This document shows, one piece after another, positions 1 through 10,916 of a stretch of DNA of 47,500 nucleotides. Position 1 is the stretch's first letter, and each line of letters starts with the position of its first letter. The stretch comes from Prorocentrum cordatum (taxonomy: Eukaryota > Sar > Dinophyceae > Prorocentrales > Prorocentraceae): positions 118,440 to 165,939 of the forward strand of contig CAUYUJ010016903.1 in assembly GCA_963575745.1 (NCBI GenBank), written 5' to 3'. The position numbers were made by a program, and so were the translations under genes. A model generated the notes under the pieces. It did not search any database. It was not told the DNA's origin and saw only the letters and a program-made list of their open reading frames with translations.

Positions 1-1354
1 CATCAGCATCATCATCATCATCTGCATCGGCATCATCAGTAGCATCAGCATGCGTATCGGCATTATCATCATCGGCATCATCCTCATCATCATCATCATC
101 ATCATCATCACCAGCAGCAGCAGCATCATCAGCAACACCATTGGCATCGGCATCATCATCAGCACCGTCATCATCAGCATCATCAGCATCATCGGCATCA
201 CCGTCAGCAGCATTATCATGACAACCACCACCATGACCACCTCCGCCACCGACGTGGTCATCATCAGCATCGGCACCATCAACAGCATCATCATCATCAG
301 CATCAGCATCATCAGCATCAGCATCATTAGCATCAGCATCATCATCATGATCAGCATCATCATCATCAACATCAGCATCAGCATCATCATCATCAGCAGC
401 ATCAGCTTTAGCAGCATCATCATCATCAGCATCAGCAGCAGCATCAAAAACCTCGCCATCATCATCAGCAGCATCATCATCAGGATCAGTATCATCATCG
501 TCATCATCAGCAGCATCATCATAATCATCATCGTCACCATCAGCAGCATCATCATCGTCATCAGCGTCATCATCATCATAATCAGCACCAGCATCATCAT
601 CGTCAGCGTCATCATCATCAGCAGCATCATCATCAGCAGCAGCATCACCAGTGTCAGCATCAGCATCAGCAACAGCATCAGCATCGTCATCGTCATCATC
701 ATCAGCAGCATCATCATCGTCAACGTCATCATCGTCATCATCAGCAGCAGCATCAGCATCATCCGCAGTATGATGATCAGCAGCAGCATTATCATCATCA
801 GCATCGTCATCAGCATCATCATCAGTAGCAGCCTCATCATCATCATCATCATCATCGTCGTCGTCATCATCATAATCATTAGCAGTAGCATCATCACCAC
901 CACCACCGAAACCACCATCATCCATATCAGCATCATCATCAACGGCATCAGCATCATCCTCAGCATCATCATCATAAGCAGCACCATCAGCATCGTCATC
1001 AGCAGCAGCCTCAACAGCAGCATCATCATCATCATTGTAAGTAGCCTCAGCATCATCATCGGCATCATCATCGGCATCAGCATCAGCATCATCATCATCA
1101 TGAGCATCGTCGTCATCGTCGTCATCATCATATCAGCATCCTCATCCTCACAAGCATCAACAGCAGCAACATCAGCATCAGCATCCGCATCAGCATCACC
1201 ATTAGCAGCATCAGCATCATCATCCTTATCATCGTCATCATAATCCTCATCCCCATTCTCATTATCATCCTCATCATCATCACAATCATCAGCATGTTCA
1301 TCAGCATCAGCATCATCGGCATCATCATCACCATCATCATCCTCATGATCATCG

Positions 1355-1395
<41 letters not shown>

Positions 1396-1449
1396 GTCAT
1401 CGTCATCGTCATCGTCATCATAATCATCAGCATCATCACCATCATCATT
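1..1449. repeat. Imperfect CAT/CAG trinucleotide microsatellite
   Basis: About 1.45 kb made almost wholly of CAT and CAG triplets with scattered CGT, GGC and AGC variants. Read in one frame it gives a long Ile/Ser-rich open frame, and the opposite strand gives Met/Leu-rich frames. That is expected of a stop-poor triplet repeat, so I do not call it coding. Runs of pure CAT reach roughly 10-15 units near 1340-1400. Confidence 0.95.
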
Positions 1450-1590
1450 CGCTGTCCCCCACCCCCGTCTCTCTCCCCCATCTCTCCCTCCCTCCTCCTG
1501 CTCCCTGCTCCCTGCTCCCTGCTCCCTGATCCCTATTCCCTGCTGCCTGCTCCCTGCTCCCTCCTCCGCCTTCTCCTCCTCCTCATCCAC
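1450..1590. repeat. Pyrimidine-rich TCCCTGC minisatellite
   Basis: A CT-rich stretch with about eight imperfect copies of the heptamer CTCCCTG between about 1495 and 1565, followed by CTC/CTT-rich sequence. It joins directly to the CAT/CAG tract. Confidence 0.8.
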
Positions 1591-1639
1591 CATTTCGGTG
1601 GCGCATGTTGGCCAGAGGCACGGCTCCATGACTCAGACT

Positions 1640-2503
1640 AAAGGACTAATGGCAAGTGCCCACGCTGTGCCGACAAGGTCGGGACGGCCCAGCACAGGTG
1701 TTGGGCATGCCTCAGTAACGATCACCTCGATACTATTGCTATGCTCACCACGCACGAGTTGGAACATGAAGCTCTTGCCGCCGACTCCAGCTCTGCGTTA
1801 TGGAATCGTGGGCTCCCCAATTCTCGGGATACTGCTGGCCGTGATCCTGCCCCTCAGTCCGTGACCGGGGATTGGGACGTTTGCTGCATGATCATCGGGT
1901 GCATGGTGGCACGTGGGCCTTGATAATTCAGGAGGCCCACATGCTAAAGACGCCCGCATTCGCCGGTGTGCTTGGGCTATTTCTAGGTTGGCGCATGCCG
2001 ATTCCGACCTGGAACAGGATACTGCTGATGCTAAACAGGATGAGGTTCAATTTCGATTGGACGCGGTTATGTGTGGGTCCATCCCGACGGGTGTCCAAAG
2101 TAGCCCCCGTACTGAGCACTACGCCTGCTTGATGGTCCCTCGGCACACTTCTGGGAATAGCGTTATCTATACTGATAGTTTACCATTGGTCCGCGCCACG
2201 CATAAGCCGCGGGCGCAGGTTAGCAGCCAGGCTTCGATGGCCGAACTCTGGATCCTGTTCTGGGATGCGATCGATGCTCGGGGTCCTGGTCGGGTCACTC
2301 TCATGTGGACGAAGTCTCACGCGTCCCTGGAAACCCAGGACCGCGTTGGTAGTTCTGGGGCCGAGCTGTTCCTGAATTGGTGTGCCGACTTCTTTGCGGG
2401 ACGGGCCGCCAGCAGAGTGGCGGCCCCAGGGGCCATTGTCCAGGCCATCCATCAGCTTGATGCTAAGACACCCACAGCGCGCTGTGTCGCCAGCTCGCCA
2501 TGA
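1640..2503 (+). pseudogene. Degenerate LINE 3' part: zinc-finger-like motif plus RNase H domain
   Basis: Frame 1 (about 1642-1923) reads CPRCADKVGT...HRCWAC, a CxxC...HxxxxxC pattern like the spacer before RNase H in dinoflagellate non-LTR retrotransposons. The reading then moves to frame 2 (1913-2503, 196 residues). There the type I RNase H signature is intact: Asp4 in DNSGG (usually DGSGG), Glu68 in RTEHYA, Asp88 in YTDS, His136 in KSHAS and Asp159 in NWCADFFAG. RNase H removes RNA from RNA-DNA hybrids during retrotransposition. The frame change near 1913-1923 and the absence of a reverse transcriptase upstream, where the CT tract lies, show a truncated, broken copy. The family assignment rests on residue spacing; which LINE clade it belongs to is not resolved. 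Confidence 0.72.
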
Positions 2504-2764
2504 ATGTTTGGGGTCGCCAAGTCCTGCACCAAGACCGCGGCCACTCGGATATGAAAGCCCGCCCCGCGCCCACGTGCCAGCAGCAACGCCCGAGGGCGAG
2601 GGGGCACGAGCCCAGGAAGCGCAGGTTGCCTTGGCAATGTCGGGTCTGTCCCCGTGAATTCCCTCTCGGTGGGGCTCCCTCGAGTTCCTGGCCAGGGCCG
2701 TGCGCAGGCCCCCGTGCTCACGTGGCGGATGGTCCGATAAGTCACCAGCTGCATCCGCACTCTC

Positions 2765-2889
2765 GCCATCGCTCGGACGTCCATTTCCTGTGTTTTTTTC
2801 GGTTTCGTGCGTGGCTTTTTCTCCAAATGATCAACGATGCTCCTCGATGGCCCTCGCCGAAGGAAAAATGCACACGTCCGAGCGATGCC
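2765..2889. mobile_element. MITE-like element, family A (copy 1, 125 bp)
   Basis: The ends carry an exact 14-bp inverted repeat, CATCGCTCGGACGT at 2767-2780 and its complement at 2874-2887. A second copy of identical length lies at 9315-9439. The interior has a T-rich left half and a conserved GATGCTCCTC core. No open frame is evident, so it would be non-autonomous. Confidence 0.75.
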
Positions 2890-3156
2890 AAGCACTGCGC
2901 AAATTGTCATAGTAGGGGGTGTTGCGTGGCTGCCTCCAGCGTGAGAAGTGTGGAGCGCATGCCCCGGCTGCAGCCCCGGGGCCCGGGCCATCCGTGCAGG
3001 GCCCTGCACCGGCCTCCCACCCAAAGCTGGGAGGGAGGTGCTCTCCCGTTTGTCCAGGGGTTCTCCCCCCCAAAAAAAGCGGTGGTCGCCTTCCTGAGGT
3101 TTGAACGTGAAACGCGCCCAGGCTTGACCTGGTCTCCACGGGTTTCCCCCACCCAA

Positions 3157-3240
3157 CCTGATCATCCTCCTCCTCCTCCTCCTCCTTCTCCTCCTCCTCC
3201 TCCTCCTCCTCCTCTTCCTGCTCCTCCTCCTCTTCCCCAC
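3157..3240. repeat. CCT microsatellite
   Basis: About 25 CCT units with occasional CTT and GCT variants. Confidence 0.9.
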
Positions 3241-3880
3241 GTTATGTTCCCATCGCTGCGGACCCTCCTGGCGCGCGGTTGAAGAAGAATGATGCCGCTG
3301 TATGGCCAGCGGGCGGCGGCTGCAAGCGTGCGCAGCCACTCGCAGGCAGTTCGTTCGGCTGAGGGACGGGAGAGAGGGACGACGTCGCTGTGTTCGCATG
3401 TTCACGCTAGGACGGAGGGGGGAGGTCAGGATACCCTCGAGGCGAGGGTTGCTGCTGGAGCTCGAGGGGTATTACGGCTGGTGGGGTCACCAAGCGGCCA
3501 CGCCCAGGACACAAACAGAACATGAAACCCTCATCGGGGAGAACCTGAAACTGGAGGTCCTGGACGACCACCGAGCTCCAGGCCACTGCCTCGCACAGCT
3601 CTCGCGATGACGGTACTCCGTGCCCTCCAGTGAGGGGCCGATTTACTCTACTGGGGTGGGATAGGGGTCGAGTAGTTCAGGGGCCCCAGCAATATCTACC
3701 GGGAGCCCCTCACCCCTCCAGGGACCCACCCCTCCAAACCACGCAGCCCAGGTTCCTAGTGGAAGCTCGGTTATTATGGCTGCAGGGTTTGTGCTGAGCA
3801 CTTGTCCTACCCGTGGCGCATTCGCCAACAGAAGTGTGACACTGCTCTCTTCGGCCCTCTTCCTCCTCCTCGTCGTCACC
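3241..3880. other. Unassigned GC-rich stretch
   Basis: Short open frames occur on both strands but none resembles a known protein. No repeat structure is obvious. It lies between the CCT tract and a CAT microsatellite. Confidence 0.5.
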
Positions 3881-3883
3881 ATC

Positions 3884-3951
3884 GTCAACAGCAGCATCAG
3901 CACAAGCAGCAGCATCAGAAGCAGCATCACCACCATCATCACAATCATCAG

Positions 3952-3986
<35 letters not shown>

Positions 3987-4097
3987 CCATCATCATCACC
4001 ATCATCATCACCATCATCATCATCACCATCATCATCATCACCAGCATAAAAGTCAGCATCAACATTATCATCATCAACAACAACGTCATTATCATCC
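3884..4097. repeat. CAG/CAT microsatellite
   Basis: CAG-rich at the left, then CAT/CAC triplets. Frames across it encode poly-His, poly-Ile or poly-Asp and Met runs, as expected from the repeat. Confidence 0.92.
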
Positions 4098-4119
4098 CCC
4101 TCTTCCTCCCGCGCGATAG

Positions 4120-4370
4120 ACCATGAGGCTCTCGAGGACTTCCATGGGGCCTCCCGGGATCTTTTTGGGTCTTGGGACATCCTGGCGCCTCCTGAGTCCT
4201 CGTGGATACCCATGCATCGTTTTGAATCCGCCCGAGGCTTCCAAGGATCTCCTAGGGTATCCTGAGCCTCGTGGGGCCCCCTGGGCCTCCAGGGGCTTCC
4301 GAGAGTCCCAGGACCCCTGCGACGTCCAGAGCATCCTGGAGCGTCCTGGGACCCCTCGGTGGCCCCCTCG
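4120..4370. repeat. CTTGGG/CCTGGG-rich degenerate repeat (family H)
   Basis: A run of degenerate 12-15-bp units such as GGGGCCTCC and CCTGGG. It is the same compositional family as the tandem array at 11.4 kb and many other stretches in this window. Frames across it are rich in Gly, Pro and Ser without domain features. Confidence 0.6.
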
Positions 4371-4714
4371 CTCAAGACGTCGATGCAAAGGCGCAATCAG
4401 AAAAAGCGCGCTTCAAAGAGCGGCCCCACGCATTGCTATGCGATTTGGTTTCCCCGGGCCGTCCCGGCGGGACCTATGCGGGCCCCAAAAGTGAGGCCAA
4501 TGCTGAAAGGCAAAAACGCAACGAGGAATGACACATTGACGACAGTCTCACACTTCAGGCTCATAACCGCCCTGGACGCCCAACAGCGCGAAGCCCGCTC
4601 CCATACGCGACTGTGCGATTGACCCTCCCCCCGCCGTCTTGCCTGGTTTCAGGAAGGTGTTGTTTGTTTACGCTGGAACGGGACATGTCCCCCCCTCTTT
4701 TCTGCAATGATGGA

Positions 4715-4890
4715 GGGCAGGCGGCGGGGGTGGGCGGGTTGGCGGGATGGCTGGGTGACGAAGTGGCTGGGTGGACTGGTTGGCTGACGGACGAACTGGG
4801 TGGTGGGGTGGTTGGTTGGGCTGGTTTGCTGGTTTTGGAGGTAGCTTGGCTGGCGGGTTGTCGGCTGGCTGGGTTAGTTGGCTTGGCAGA
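4715..4890. repeat. Degenerate TGGC/TGGT tract
   Basis: G/T-rich sequence built from variants of GGCTGG and GGTTGG over about 170 bp. The open frame here is Trp/Gly/Leu-rich and I treat it as repeat-derived. Confidence 0.7.
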
Positions 4891-5564
4891 TTGAGTTGGC
4901 TAGGGTAGTCGGTTTCGATTGGACGTGTGGCGCCGCAAGTGGATCGCGAAAGTATTGTTTGGCAGATCGCGTCGTTGCGCCCCCACCGCGCAAGGCCAAG
5001 GTCATCACGGGCCCTGACATGCTGTATAGACCCTCCTCGCCGAGGCCAAGGGGTCGGCGCGCCAGCCTGGGGCCAAAAATGCATATGGCCAGGCACGGCG
5101 GCGTGTCCGGCACCGCGCAGCACGGTCCGTGCCTCCGGGCACGTCAAGGCGCTGTACAATGCCACGCTCTGCATGGCACGGCCCCAATGTCTTCGCAAGG
5201 CCGCCCCTCCTCTTGCCACGCGTAGCTGCGCGCTGCCTTGGATGGCCTGAAAGTCTCCCGGGGCCCCCCGAGGCACACCAAGGCTTCCAAGACGGCGCAG
5301 GACGGCCACCCCGGCCGCCAAAATGTCAAACATTGCGGCACGCGGCACGCAGCAAACCTTGAGAAGGCCCCCAAAGTCGCAACAAGAAGACCCACGAGAC
5401 CGCCGAGACAGAAATAAGCCGGGAGGCTGTCAAGGACTCCGGAAATGACCAAATATCCCTGATAAGAACTCCCTGAGGATAAGAAAACTCGGTGTCCAGA
5501 AGGGAAAATAAACGATTCGCCCCGGTTAGTCGACGACGACATCGACGACGATGTGTTCCTCTTG

Positions 5565-5660
5565 TTTTGAGATCCTTGGCCCATGCTCTTGAGATCCTTG
5601 GCACGTGCTCTTGAGATCCTAGAGCTGGCCCGTGCTCTTCAGATTCCTGGCGCTCCTCAC
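5565..5660. repeat. Short tandem repeat, about 25-30 bp unit
   Basis: About three imperfect copies of a unit containing GATCCTTGGC and TGCTCTTGA, spaced 25-31 bp apart. An A/K-rich minus-strand frame (5619-5801, with an AKAKAKSKDK motif) overlaps it. I cannot assign that frame to a protein. Confidence 0.6.
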
Positions 5661-5989
5661 CAGGAAGCCTCTCTTGCGAACAATCTCCAACTGATCGCCA
5701 ATGCAGCCTCGGCACTCCTTGAAGCCGCCCTTGAGGGGCAAGCACTTGTCCTTGCTCTTGGCCTTGGCCTTAGCCTTGGCAGAGCTGCTGCTACGCAACA
5801 TAAGAAAAAAAAAATGTTCGAATTGTACTTTTCACCCGCGATACGAAAGTTCGACCTTGCCGCCCCTCTCACCCGACCAACTGTGTCTTGGCCGGGGAGA
5901 ATCAACCCTCAGGGGCGAAGGGGGATGTGATCTCTTAGCCTGGGCTCGGGGCTATTGGCCATTTGAACGCGTCGCCTTCCTTGGGCCTC

Positions 5990-6180
5990 TCGGCTCAAGA
6001 TGGTTCCGAAAGGGCGTCGAAGGAGCCAACGAGAGACCAAACGAGCCCAGTGAAGATCTCCAGAGGCTCCGCAGCTCTCAGAGGGCCCCATGATGCCCCA
6101 AGACGAGCCCAGGATAGCCCGCGGAGCGCTCCCAGCGGCTCCCAAGGCAGACCCAAGAGACTTTCAAGACTTTGGGTGAC
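5990..6180. repeat. CCCAAGAC-rich repeat (family H, reverse sense)
   Basis: CCAAGA/CCCC-rich degenerate repeat of the family seen across the window, here in the complementary orientation to the 11.4-kb array. Confidence 0.5.
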
Positions 6181-6404
6181 CCACAAGGGGAACCAGCTGA
6201 AAGGGGTTAATACAATAGATTGGGGCAATTAGATTACAAATGCATTGCGCTGGACAACTGTATGGCGCTGTGTTGCAAGTAATGCGTCGCACGCGGAGAT
6301 CCAACAATACATTTGTCCCCCAGAATGTATTGCACGCCCAAAGTGTATTGCAGCCCCACAAATCTATGGCATCAAATCTATTGCACCACCCCCTTGTCGC
6401 TGGA

Positions 6405-6800
6405 CCCCCTTTGGGGTCCACCCGACAGACGGCCGAGGGGGCTCCAAGACAGCCCCAAGACGGCAAAAGAGAGCACCCTGAGAGCCCAAAGAGGGGGGCC
6501 CACAGGAGCCCCAGGCAGCCCCAAGAAGTCCTCCAGACGGCCCTGGACGGCCCCGAGACTCGGAGGAGCCAAAGACATGCCCAAAAAGTCCCATCGGCTC
6601 CAGGAAGTCCTCCAGACGGCCCTGGGCGGCCCCGAGAGGGCCCAGGCGGCTTCTCAGACAACCCCACGAGACTCCCCAGACGACCGAGAGGGGCCCAAGA
6701 CGGCCACTCAAGGCACCAAGACGGCCCAGAGGAGCTCCAAGACGGCCCCACAGGGCCCCAAGACGGCCCAGGTAGCCCCCTTGAGAGCCCATCCAAGATT
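6405..6800. repeat. CCAAGACGGCC-rich repeat (family H, reverse sense)
   Basis: About 400 bp of degenerate units around CCAAGACGGCCC. It lies just beyond the last recognised MYG1 exon and so probably in the terminal intron. Overlapping open frames on both strands reflect the stop-poor composition. Confidence 0.65.
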
Positions 6801-6955
6801 CGAGACGAGAAGTGCCACATGTTGCGACATGGGCGGTGCTCGAAGCGTCGCGACACGGTGGCGAGACTTGCCGCAGGCAACCGGCGCGTGGCATCTCAAC
6901 GGGATTCCGAAGTCATTATGCCTGCGCCCGTGCCTTTCCCTCCCCCAGGGGGCCT

Positions 6956-7048
6956 GCAGCCAGCGATGCCCGAGGCCGCCACGAGCTCGGCGTCGCGCAG
7001 CCCCCTCCAGGGCTCCGGCAGCGACACTCTGTTCGTGAAGAGGGTACC
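6956..7048 (-). CDS. MYG1: MYG1-like exonuclease, exon 6 (partial gene)
   Basis: The minus-strand reading GTLFTNRVSLPEPWRGLRD is the hallmark C-terminal motif of the MYG1 family (xFxNRxSLPEPWRGLRDxEL), and it continues as AELVAASGIAGC. The likely acceptor is GGAG|GGT at 7048. In phase 0 this joins to exon 5 to read IQAVTKD|GTLFTNRVSL, which matches the usual spacing. The donor is less clear; AG|GC at 6954/6953 would follow the pattern of the other introns. The expected next segment, an FVHxxGFIGG-type motif, was not found between 6955 and 1, so the last exon is either in the repeats or outside the window. MYG1 proteins are DHH-family 3'-5' RNA exonucleases of nucleus and mitochondria. Confidence 0.78.
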
Positions 7049-7129
7049 CTCCTCAAGGAGGGGAGGAGCCAGGAACGGAATCGCGGAGTCCGCACTGTCC
7101 CCCCCTGTTAAGGATGAGGGGGAACGGTA

Positions 7130-8240
7130 AGGGGGGGAGGGGGGAACATCGAGGCGGACTCGGCAGTACATCGCCGACAGATTGGCAACAGGCCCCCGAT
7201 AGCGACTCCGCACGTTCCTGGGCGGGGTGGGCTATCAGGCACGAATCGTCGTCGATCAATGGACTTTTGGGATAAAGGCATCCCCTCCTGTGTCTGCCTA
7301 TCCCACCCAAACGTTGCCCCTGAAAGAGACCCCCGAGAGTCCGCGGAAAAGGCTCCCAGATTGCCCGCTGGGCGGCATCCAAAAGAGTCACTCGAGAGCA
7401 GCGCGACAACCCGCACGGCGCCAGGCCGCGCCGCAGCATCGCAGCGCCTGTCCCCCAAAAACGCTGCGCGGTGATCCCAGCCATGCTCCTGGGAGCCCAC
7501 CGCGGGGAGGGGCTCTGATGGGCCACGCCAGGGAGGAGGGGGAACCGGATCAGGGAGGGGGGGCGAACGTCGAGCTGGAATCGGCGATACGTCGCCGACA
7601 GATCGGCAGCCGGCCCCCGATGGCCGATCCGCGCGTTCCTGGGCGGGGTGCGCTATCAGGCCCACATCGGCGATCATGGCACCCTTCGGGATCGAGGCAT
7701 TACCCCCCCTGACAGCCCAACCCGCCCAAACGTTGCCCCCGAAGGAGGCCCCCATATCGGCGATCATGGCACCATTCGGGATCGAGGCATTACCCCCCGT
7801 GACAGCCCATCCCGCCCAAACGTTGCCCCCGAGGGAGGCCCCCGAGAGTCCGTCGAAAGGCTCCAAGGTTGCCCGCTGGGCGGCATCCCAAAAAGTCACT
7901 CGAGATCAGCGCGATAACCCGTACAACGCCGTAGCCACACCGAGCTGCAGCATTGCAGCGCCTGCCTCAAGACACGCTGCGCAGTGATCCCAACCATGCT
8001 CCTGGGAGCCCACCAAGGGGTGGACTCTGAGGGGCAGCGGTAGGGGGGAGACCGGCTCAAGTGGGGGATCGAGCTGGAATCGGCGGTAATCGAGGATAGA
8101 TCGCCTAATTATAGGCCCTCGATAGCAAATCCGCACGTTCCTGGGCGGGGTGGGCTACCAGGCCCCACTCGGCGATCCACGGGCGATGTGGGGCCCATGC
8201 GTCGCCTATCCCCCTCTGACGTTGCCCCCGAGTGGGGGTT
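7130..8240. repeat. Tandemly arranged dispersed repeat (family I), three units
   Basis: Units start at about 7138, 7556 and 8059, each with a palindromic ATCGGCGATACGTCGCCGA-type segment followed by CGTTCCTGGGCGGGGTG. Units are about 420-500 bp long and diverged. The middle unit has an internal 88-bp duplication (about 7670-7845), visible as two copies of GGGATCGAGGCATTACCCC. A further copy is at 16760-16960. Minus-strand frames here are Arg/Pro/Gly-rich and differ in frame between units, which argues against coding. It lies in MYG1 intron 5. Confidence 0.75.
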
Positions 8241-8246
8241 CTTCGG

Positions 8247-8391
8247 GGATGGACAGACCTCCCTTTAGTAAAACGTGGTTTAGTGAAAACGACCTGAGGC
8301 CCAAACCTGGCGGGCGCAAGCCGGGAAAATAACGGCCACGGCGCCCTCTCGGGAACCGAAAACGGACAATTCACCAATCGACGTGTCACTG
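8247..8391. repeat. Dispersed repeat family J, copy 1
   Basis: About 145 bp that matches 23890-24030 in the same orientation. Shared landmarks in order are GACCTCCCT, TAGTAAA, TTAGTGAAAACG, CTCTCGSGAACCGA and TCGACGTGTCA. No terminal inverted repeat is obvious. Confidence 0.65.
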
Positions 8392-8604
8392 TTGGGGGTT
8401 CTGTCCAGCCCCGAGTTCTATGGGATCTTGCGGTTGGGTCCGGCAGGCCTGTGCGGAGCCGCACCGCGGCATCCGAGCGGCTCGGACACGGGTCGCCCGC
8501 GAGTCGCCCCGCACCGAGTCAACGTCGGATCGCCGCGCCCGCCTGTGGCTGGCTCGGGCCGATGCCTGTGAATCACATCGCATCGAATCGAATCGACATT
8601 ACTC

Positions 8605-8775
8605 CAGGGGCCCAAGGACACACAAATAAATACACACAAATAAAATGATTCCCCATATTTGTCCATATTTACGGGGTTTTTGTCTTCCCGCCCAATTCCC
8701 ATATTTTCCCATATTTTCCTGGGAGTCGACGATTAATTGTGTCTGTGTGTTTTGTTCCCTCCTGAATTACGGCCC
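8605..8775. mobile_element. AT-rich dispersed element, family C (copy 1)
   Basis: Begins GGGGCCCA and ends near GTTCCCTCCTGAA. Landmarks are CACAAATAAATACACACAAA, CCCCATATTT, TTTTCCCATATTTTCCT and TCGACGATTAATTGTGTC. Copies lie at 10257-10415 and 27804-27970, and a fragment at 41587-41665, all in the same orientation. It is much more AT-rich than its surroundings. No TIR was seen; it may be SINE-like or another non-autonomous type (inference). Confidence 0.7.
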
Positions 8776-9314
8776 CGGCTGGCGCATCGAATCGCAACGA
8801 CCCGGATCGTAGCGGCCCTGCTCCGGCCGCTCCGACAGGGCCCTGGAGCCGCGATCACGTCGGGGGCGGAAGGGGGGGCAGCGACAGAGGAGCTGGCGAA
8901 TCATCGGCGACTCCGAGGGGTGTGGTTTGCAGAGGGTGGGGTTTGCAACTGGCGCCCTGGGGGCACCCTGGGGTGCGGGCGAGGACCTCGACAGAGCTCT
9001 CCGCCGCGCCCCGAGGCGGCCCCACGAGGACAGCGTCTCGTGCTCCCCAGGGCCCGACGGCTCCGATCGCAAACCACACCCTGGCGTCACTATGCCGTTT
9101 CTGGTCGCCGAAATCAGCTCACGTGGCTGCTGTCCCCAACGCGACCCGGCGCAGCCGGAGCCGACCGAAGGAGGTGCCCGGAGCTCGGCGCGCGCACGCG
9201 CTCCTGCTTGCTCAGGCAGGTACTCCCGGGCACCTCCTGGCGCCGTGGCCTTTCACGAGCGCCGCAGTCGCCGCGTCTGAGATGGGCTTGCGATGTATGC
9301 ACCACAACGGTCTT
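8776..9314. other. Unassigned intronic stretch
   Basis: GC-rich sequence within MYG1 intron 5. Open frames exist on both strands but none is recognisable, and no repeat landmark of the listed families is present. Confidence 0.45.
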
Positions 9315-9439
9315 GCCATCGCTCGGACGTCCATTCCTCGTGTCTTTTTCGATTTCGTGCGTGCTTTTTTCGTGAAGTCATCCAGGATGCTCCTCCATGG
9401 TCCTCGCCGAGGAAAAAATGCACACGTCCGAGCGATGCC
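9315..9439. mobile_element. MITE-like element, family A (copy 2, 125 bp)
   Basis: Same 14-bp terminal inverted repeat CATCGCTCGGACGT and the same total length as 2765-2889. Here the inverted repeat also extends outward as CTTG[C/G]CATCGCTCGG. The internal core is conserved with point differences, consistent with two insertions of one family. Confidence 0.75.
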
Positions 9440-9862
9440 AAGCGGTTCGTCGGCCACAGAGTGTTGTGTCTGGGCGGCTTGGTTTCCGAATGATATGGGA
9501 GGCTGCAGCGTCCACACACCTTGCGAAACCTTCGATGCCAAGGAGCCGACCGTCGGCACGGCCAAAGGACCTGGAGCAACGCTCGCCCACTAAGTGCTCC
9601 TTCTCCATGAAGCCAACGCGCTGATGATTAAAATGCCAGCTTCCCGACTGAAAGAAAACGGCCTCCACCATTCGAAACTACAGCCACGGAAGACAAGAAG
9701 AAAAGGAAGAAGAGGAGGAAGACGAGCAACGTTCGCCCACTCCATGCTTGTGAAAGCTATCCTGCAGCGTCTCGCCTTCTCTGCCACGCTGCAAGGGCAG
9801 AACTCGTGAGATTCAGGCTTGCTGTATCGGGCTGCGCTCTTGAGGGACATCAGAAAAAATTC

Positions 9863-10070
9863 TGGACGTCCGAAATGGTACGGAAGAAACGGGTACAATA
9901 CCCAACAACCAATGTTGTCCAAAACCGACAACGGCCGCTGTTGGGCGGGCGGCTTTTTGTCTTCAATGGACAACGCCCGCGGCGGCGCGGACAGCGAGCC
10001 CTGTTCAAAACGAACAGGAGCTGCTGTTGGGCATCGTACCCATTCTGTCCGTACCCATTTCGATCGTCCC
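9863..10070. mobile_element. MITE-like element, family B (copy 1, 208 bp)
   Basis: Long terminal inverted repeats of about 45-50 bp. The left end runs TGGACGTCCGAAATGG, ACGGGTACAATACCCAAC; the right end, reversed, gives GGGACGATCGAAATGG then GTACGGACAGAATGGG. The interior has a shared GGCCGCTGTTGGGC block. Copies lie at 26689-26896 (also 208 bp) and 26139-26510, with a one-ended copy at 18047. Confidence 0.82.
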
Positions 10071-10256
10071 GAGATCTCAACGCTCGCCCACTTTGGGGGG
10101 AGGCCCCGCCTGTGGTGGGAGGGGCTGGCCCCAGGTCAGAGTGCCGCCCCCCCCCCCCCCCAGGTCCCCGCGGGTCTAAGGGTAAGGGGGGGGGGGCGCC
10201 AGCGGGGGTCCCGGGGGGAGGTCCCACCTTGAGGGTCGGCGGCACCGGCTGTAATG

Positions 10257-10415
10257 AAGGGGCCCCAGGACGCACAAATAAATACACACAAATAAAAACA
10301 TATCCCCATATTTTCCCATTTTTGTTTGTCTTCCCCCCCACTTCCCATATTTTCCTATATTTTTGATGAATCGACGGTTAATTGTGTCTATGTTTTTTCC
10401 CTCCTGACGTAAGGC
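10257..10415. mobile_element. AT-rich dispersed element, family C (copy 2)
   Basis: Same landmarks as 8605-8775, including GCACAAATAAATACACAC, CCCCATATTTTCCC and TCGACGGTTAATTGTGTC, ending at CCCTCCTGA. It ends about 55 bp from MYG1 exon 5. Confidence 0.7.
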
Positions 10416-10470
10416 CGTCACAACAACAGCAGAAGATATCGGCCCACGCCCAATTTGGGTGCCGCCGTGC

Positions 10471-10531
10471 ATCCTTCGTGACGGCCTGTATGCGGTGCAT
10501 CCCGCTCGAGTCCACAAATCCGACAGCCCCC
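10471..10531 (-). CDS. MYG1: MYG1-like exonuclease, exon 5
   Basis: The minus-strand reading GAVGFVDSSGMHRIQAVTKD corresponds to the MYG1 segment usually written as Y-x-D-x-SGxWRIQAV, with His in place of the usual Trp. The acceptor is probably GCAG| just before the GGGGG run at 10532. The donor is GAT|GC at 10471/10470, a GC donor as is common in dinoflagellates, and it joins in phase 0 to exon 6. The first codons repeat the end of exon 4 (GAVKFVLS versus GAVGFVDS), so the exact exon 4/5 junction is ambiguous. The exon is short, so the call depends on its order and orientation among the other exons. Confidence 0.62.
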
Positions 10532-10719
10532 CTGCGGGGGCAGCCCGGGGCCAAGGGCCGAGGCGGCAGGATCTCGAGCCGGCCATCGATCGGCTGCGAT
10601 TGCGCTGGGTCTGGCAACTGCCGGCCGAAGAGACCGAGAGCCAGCACGGAGTCCCTGCTGTCCTCGGCACACTCGGCCCATGCGAGAGACATCGAGCACG
10701 CGAGCTAACAGATCTAGGG

Positions 10720-10916
<197 letters not shown>

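Noticed and set aside
50-1243. 397-codon + frame rich in Ile and Ser
   Set aside because: It is one reading of the CAT/CAG microsatellite, with no non-repeat segment or start context.
5975-5999. Relict dinoflagellate spliced-leader sequence (ends TCGGCTCAAG before ATGG)
   Set aside because: Only the last 8 bases agree with the SL 3' end and no retrogene-like ORF follows, so chance is likely.
7130-8240. CRISPR-like regular repeats
   Set aside because: Units are hundreds of bases long, diverged and unequal, in a eukaryotic intron setting. No short repeats with uniform spacers occur anywhere in the window.
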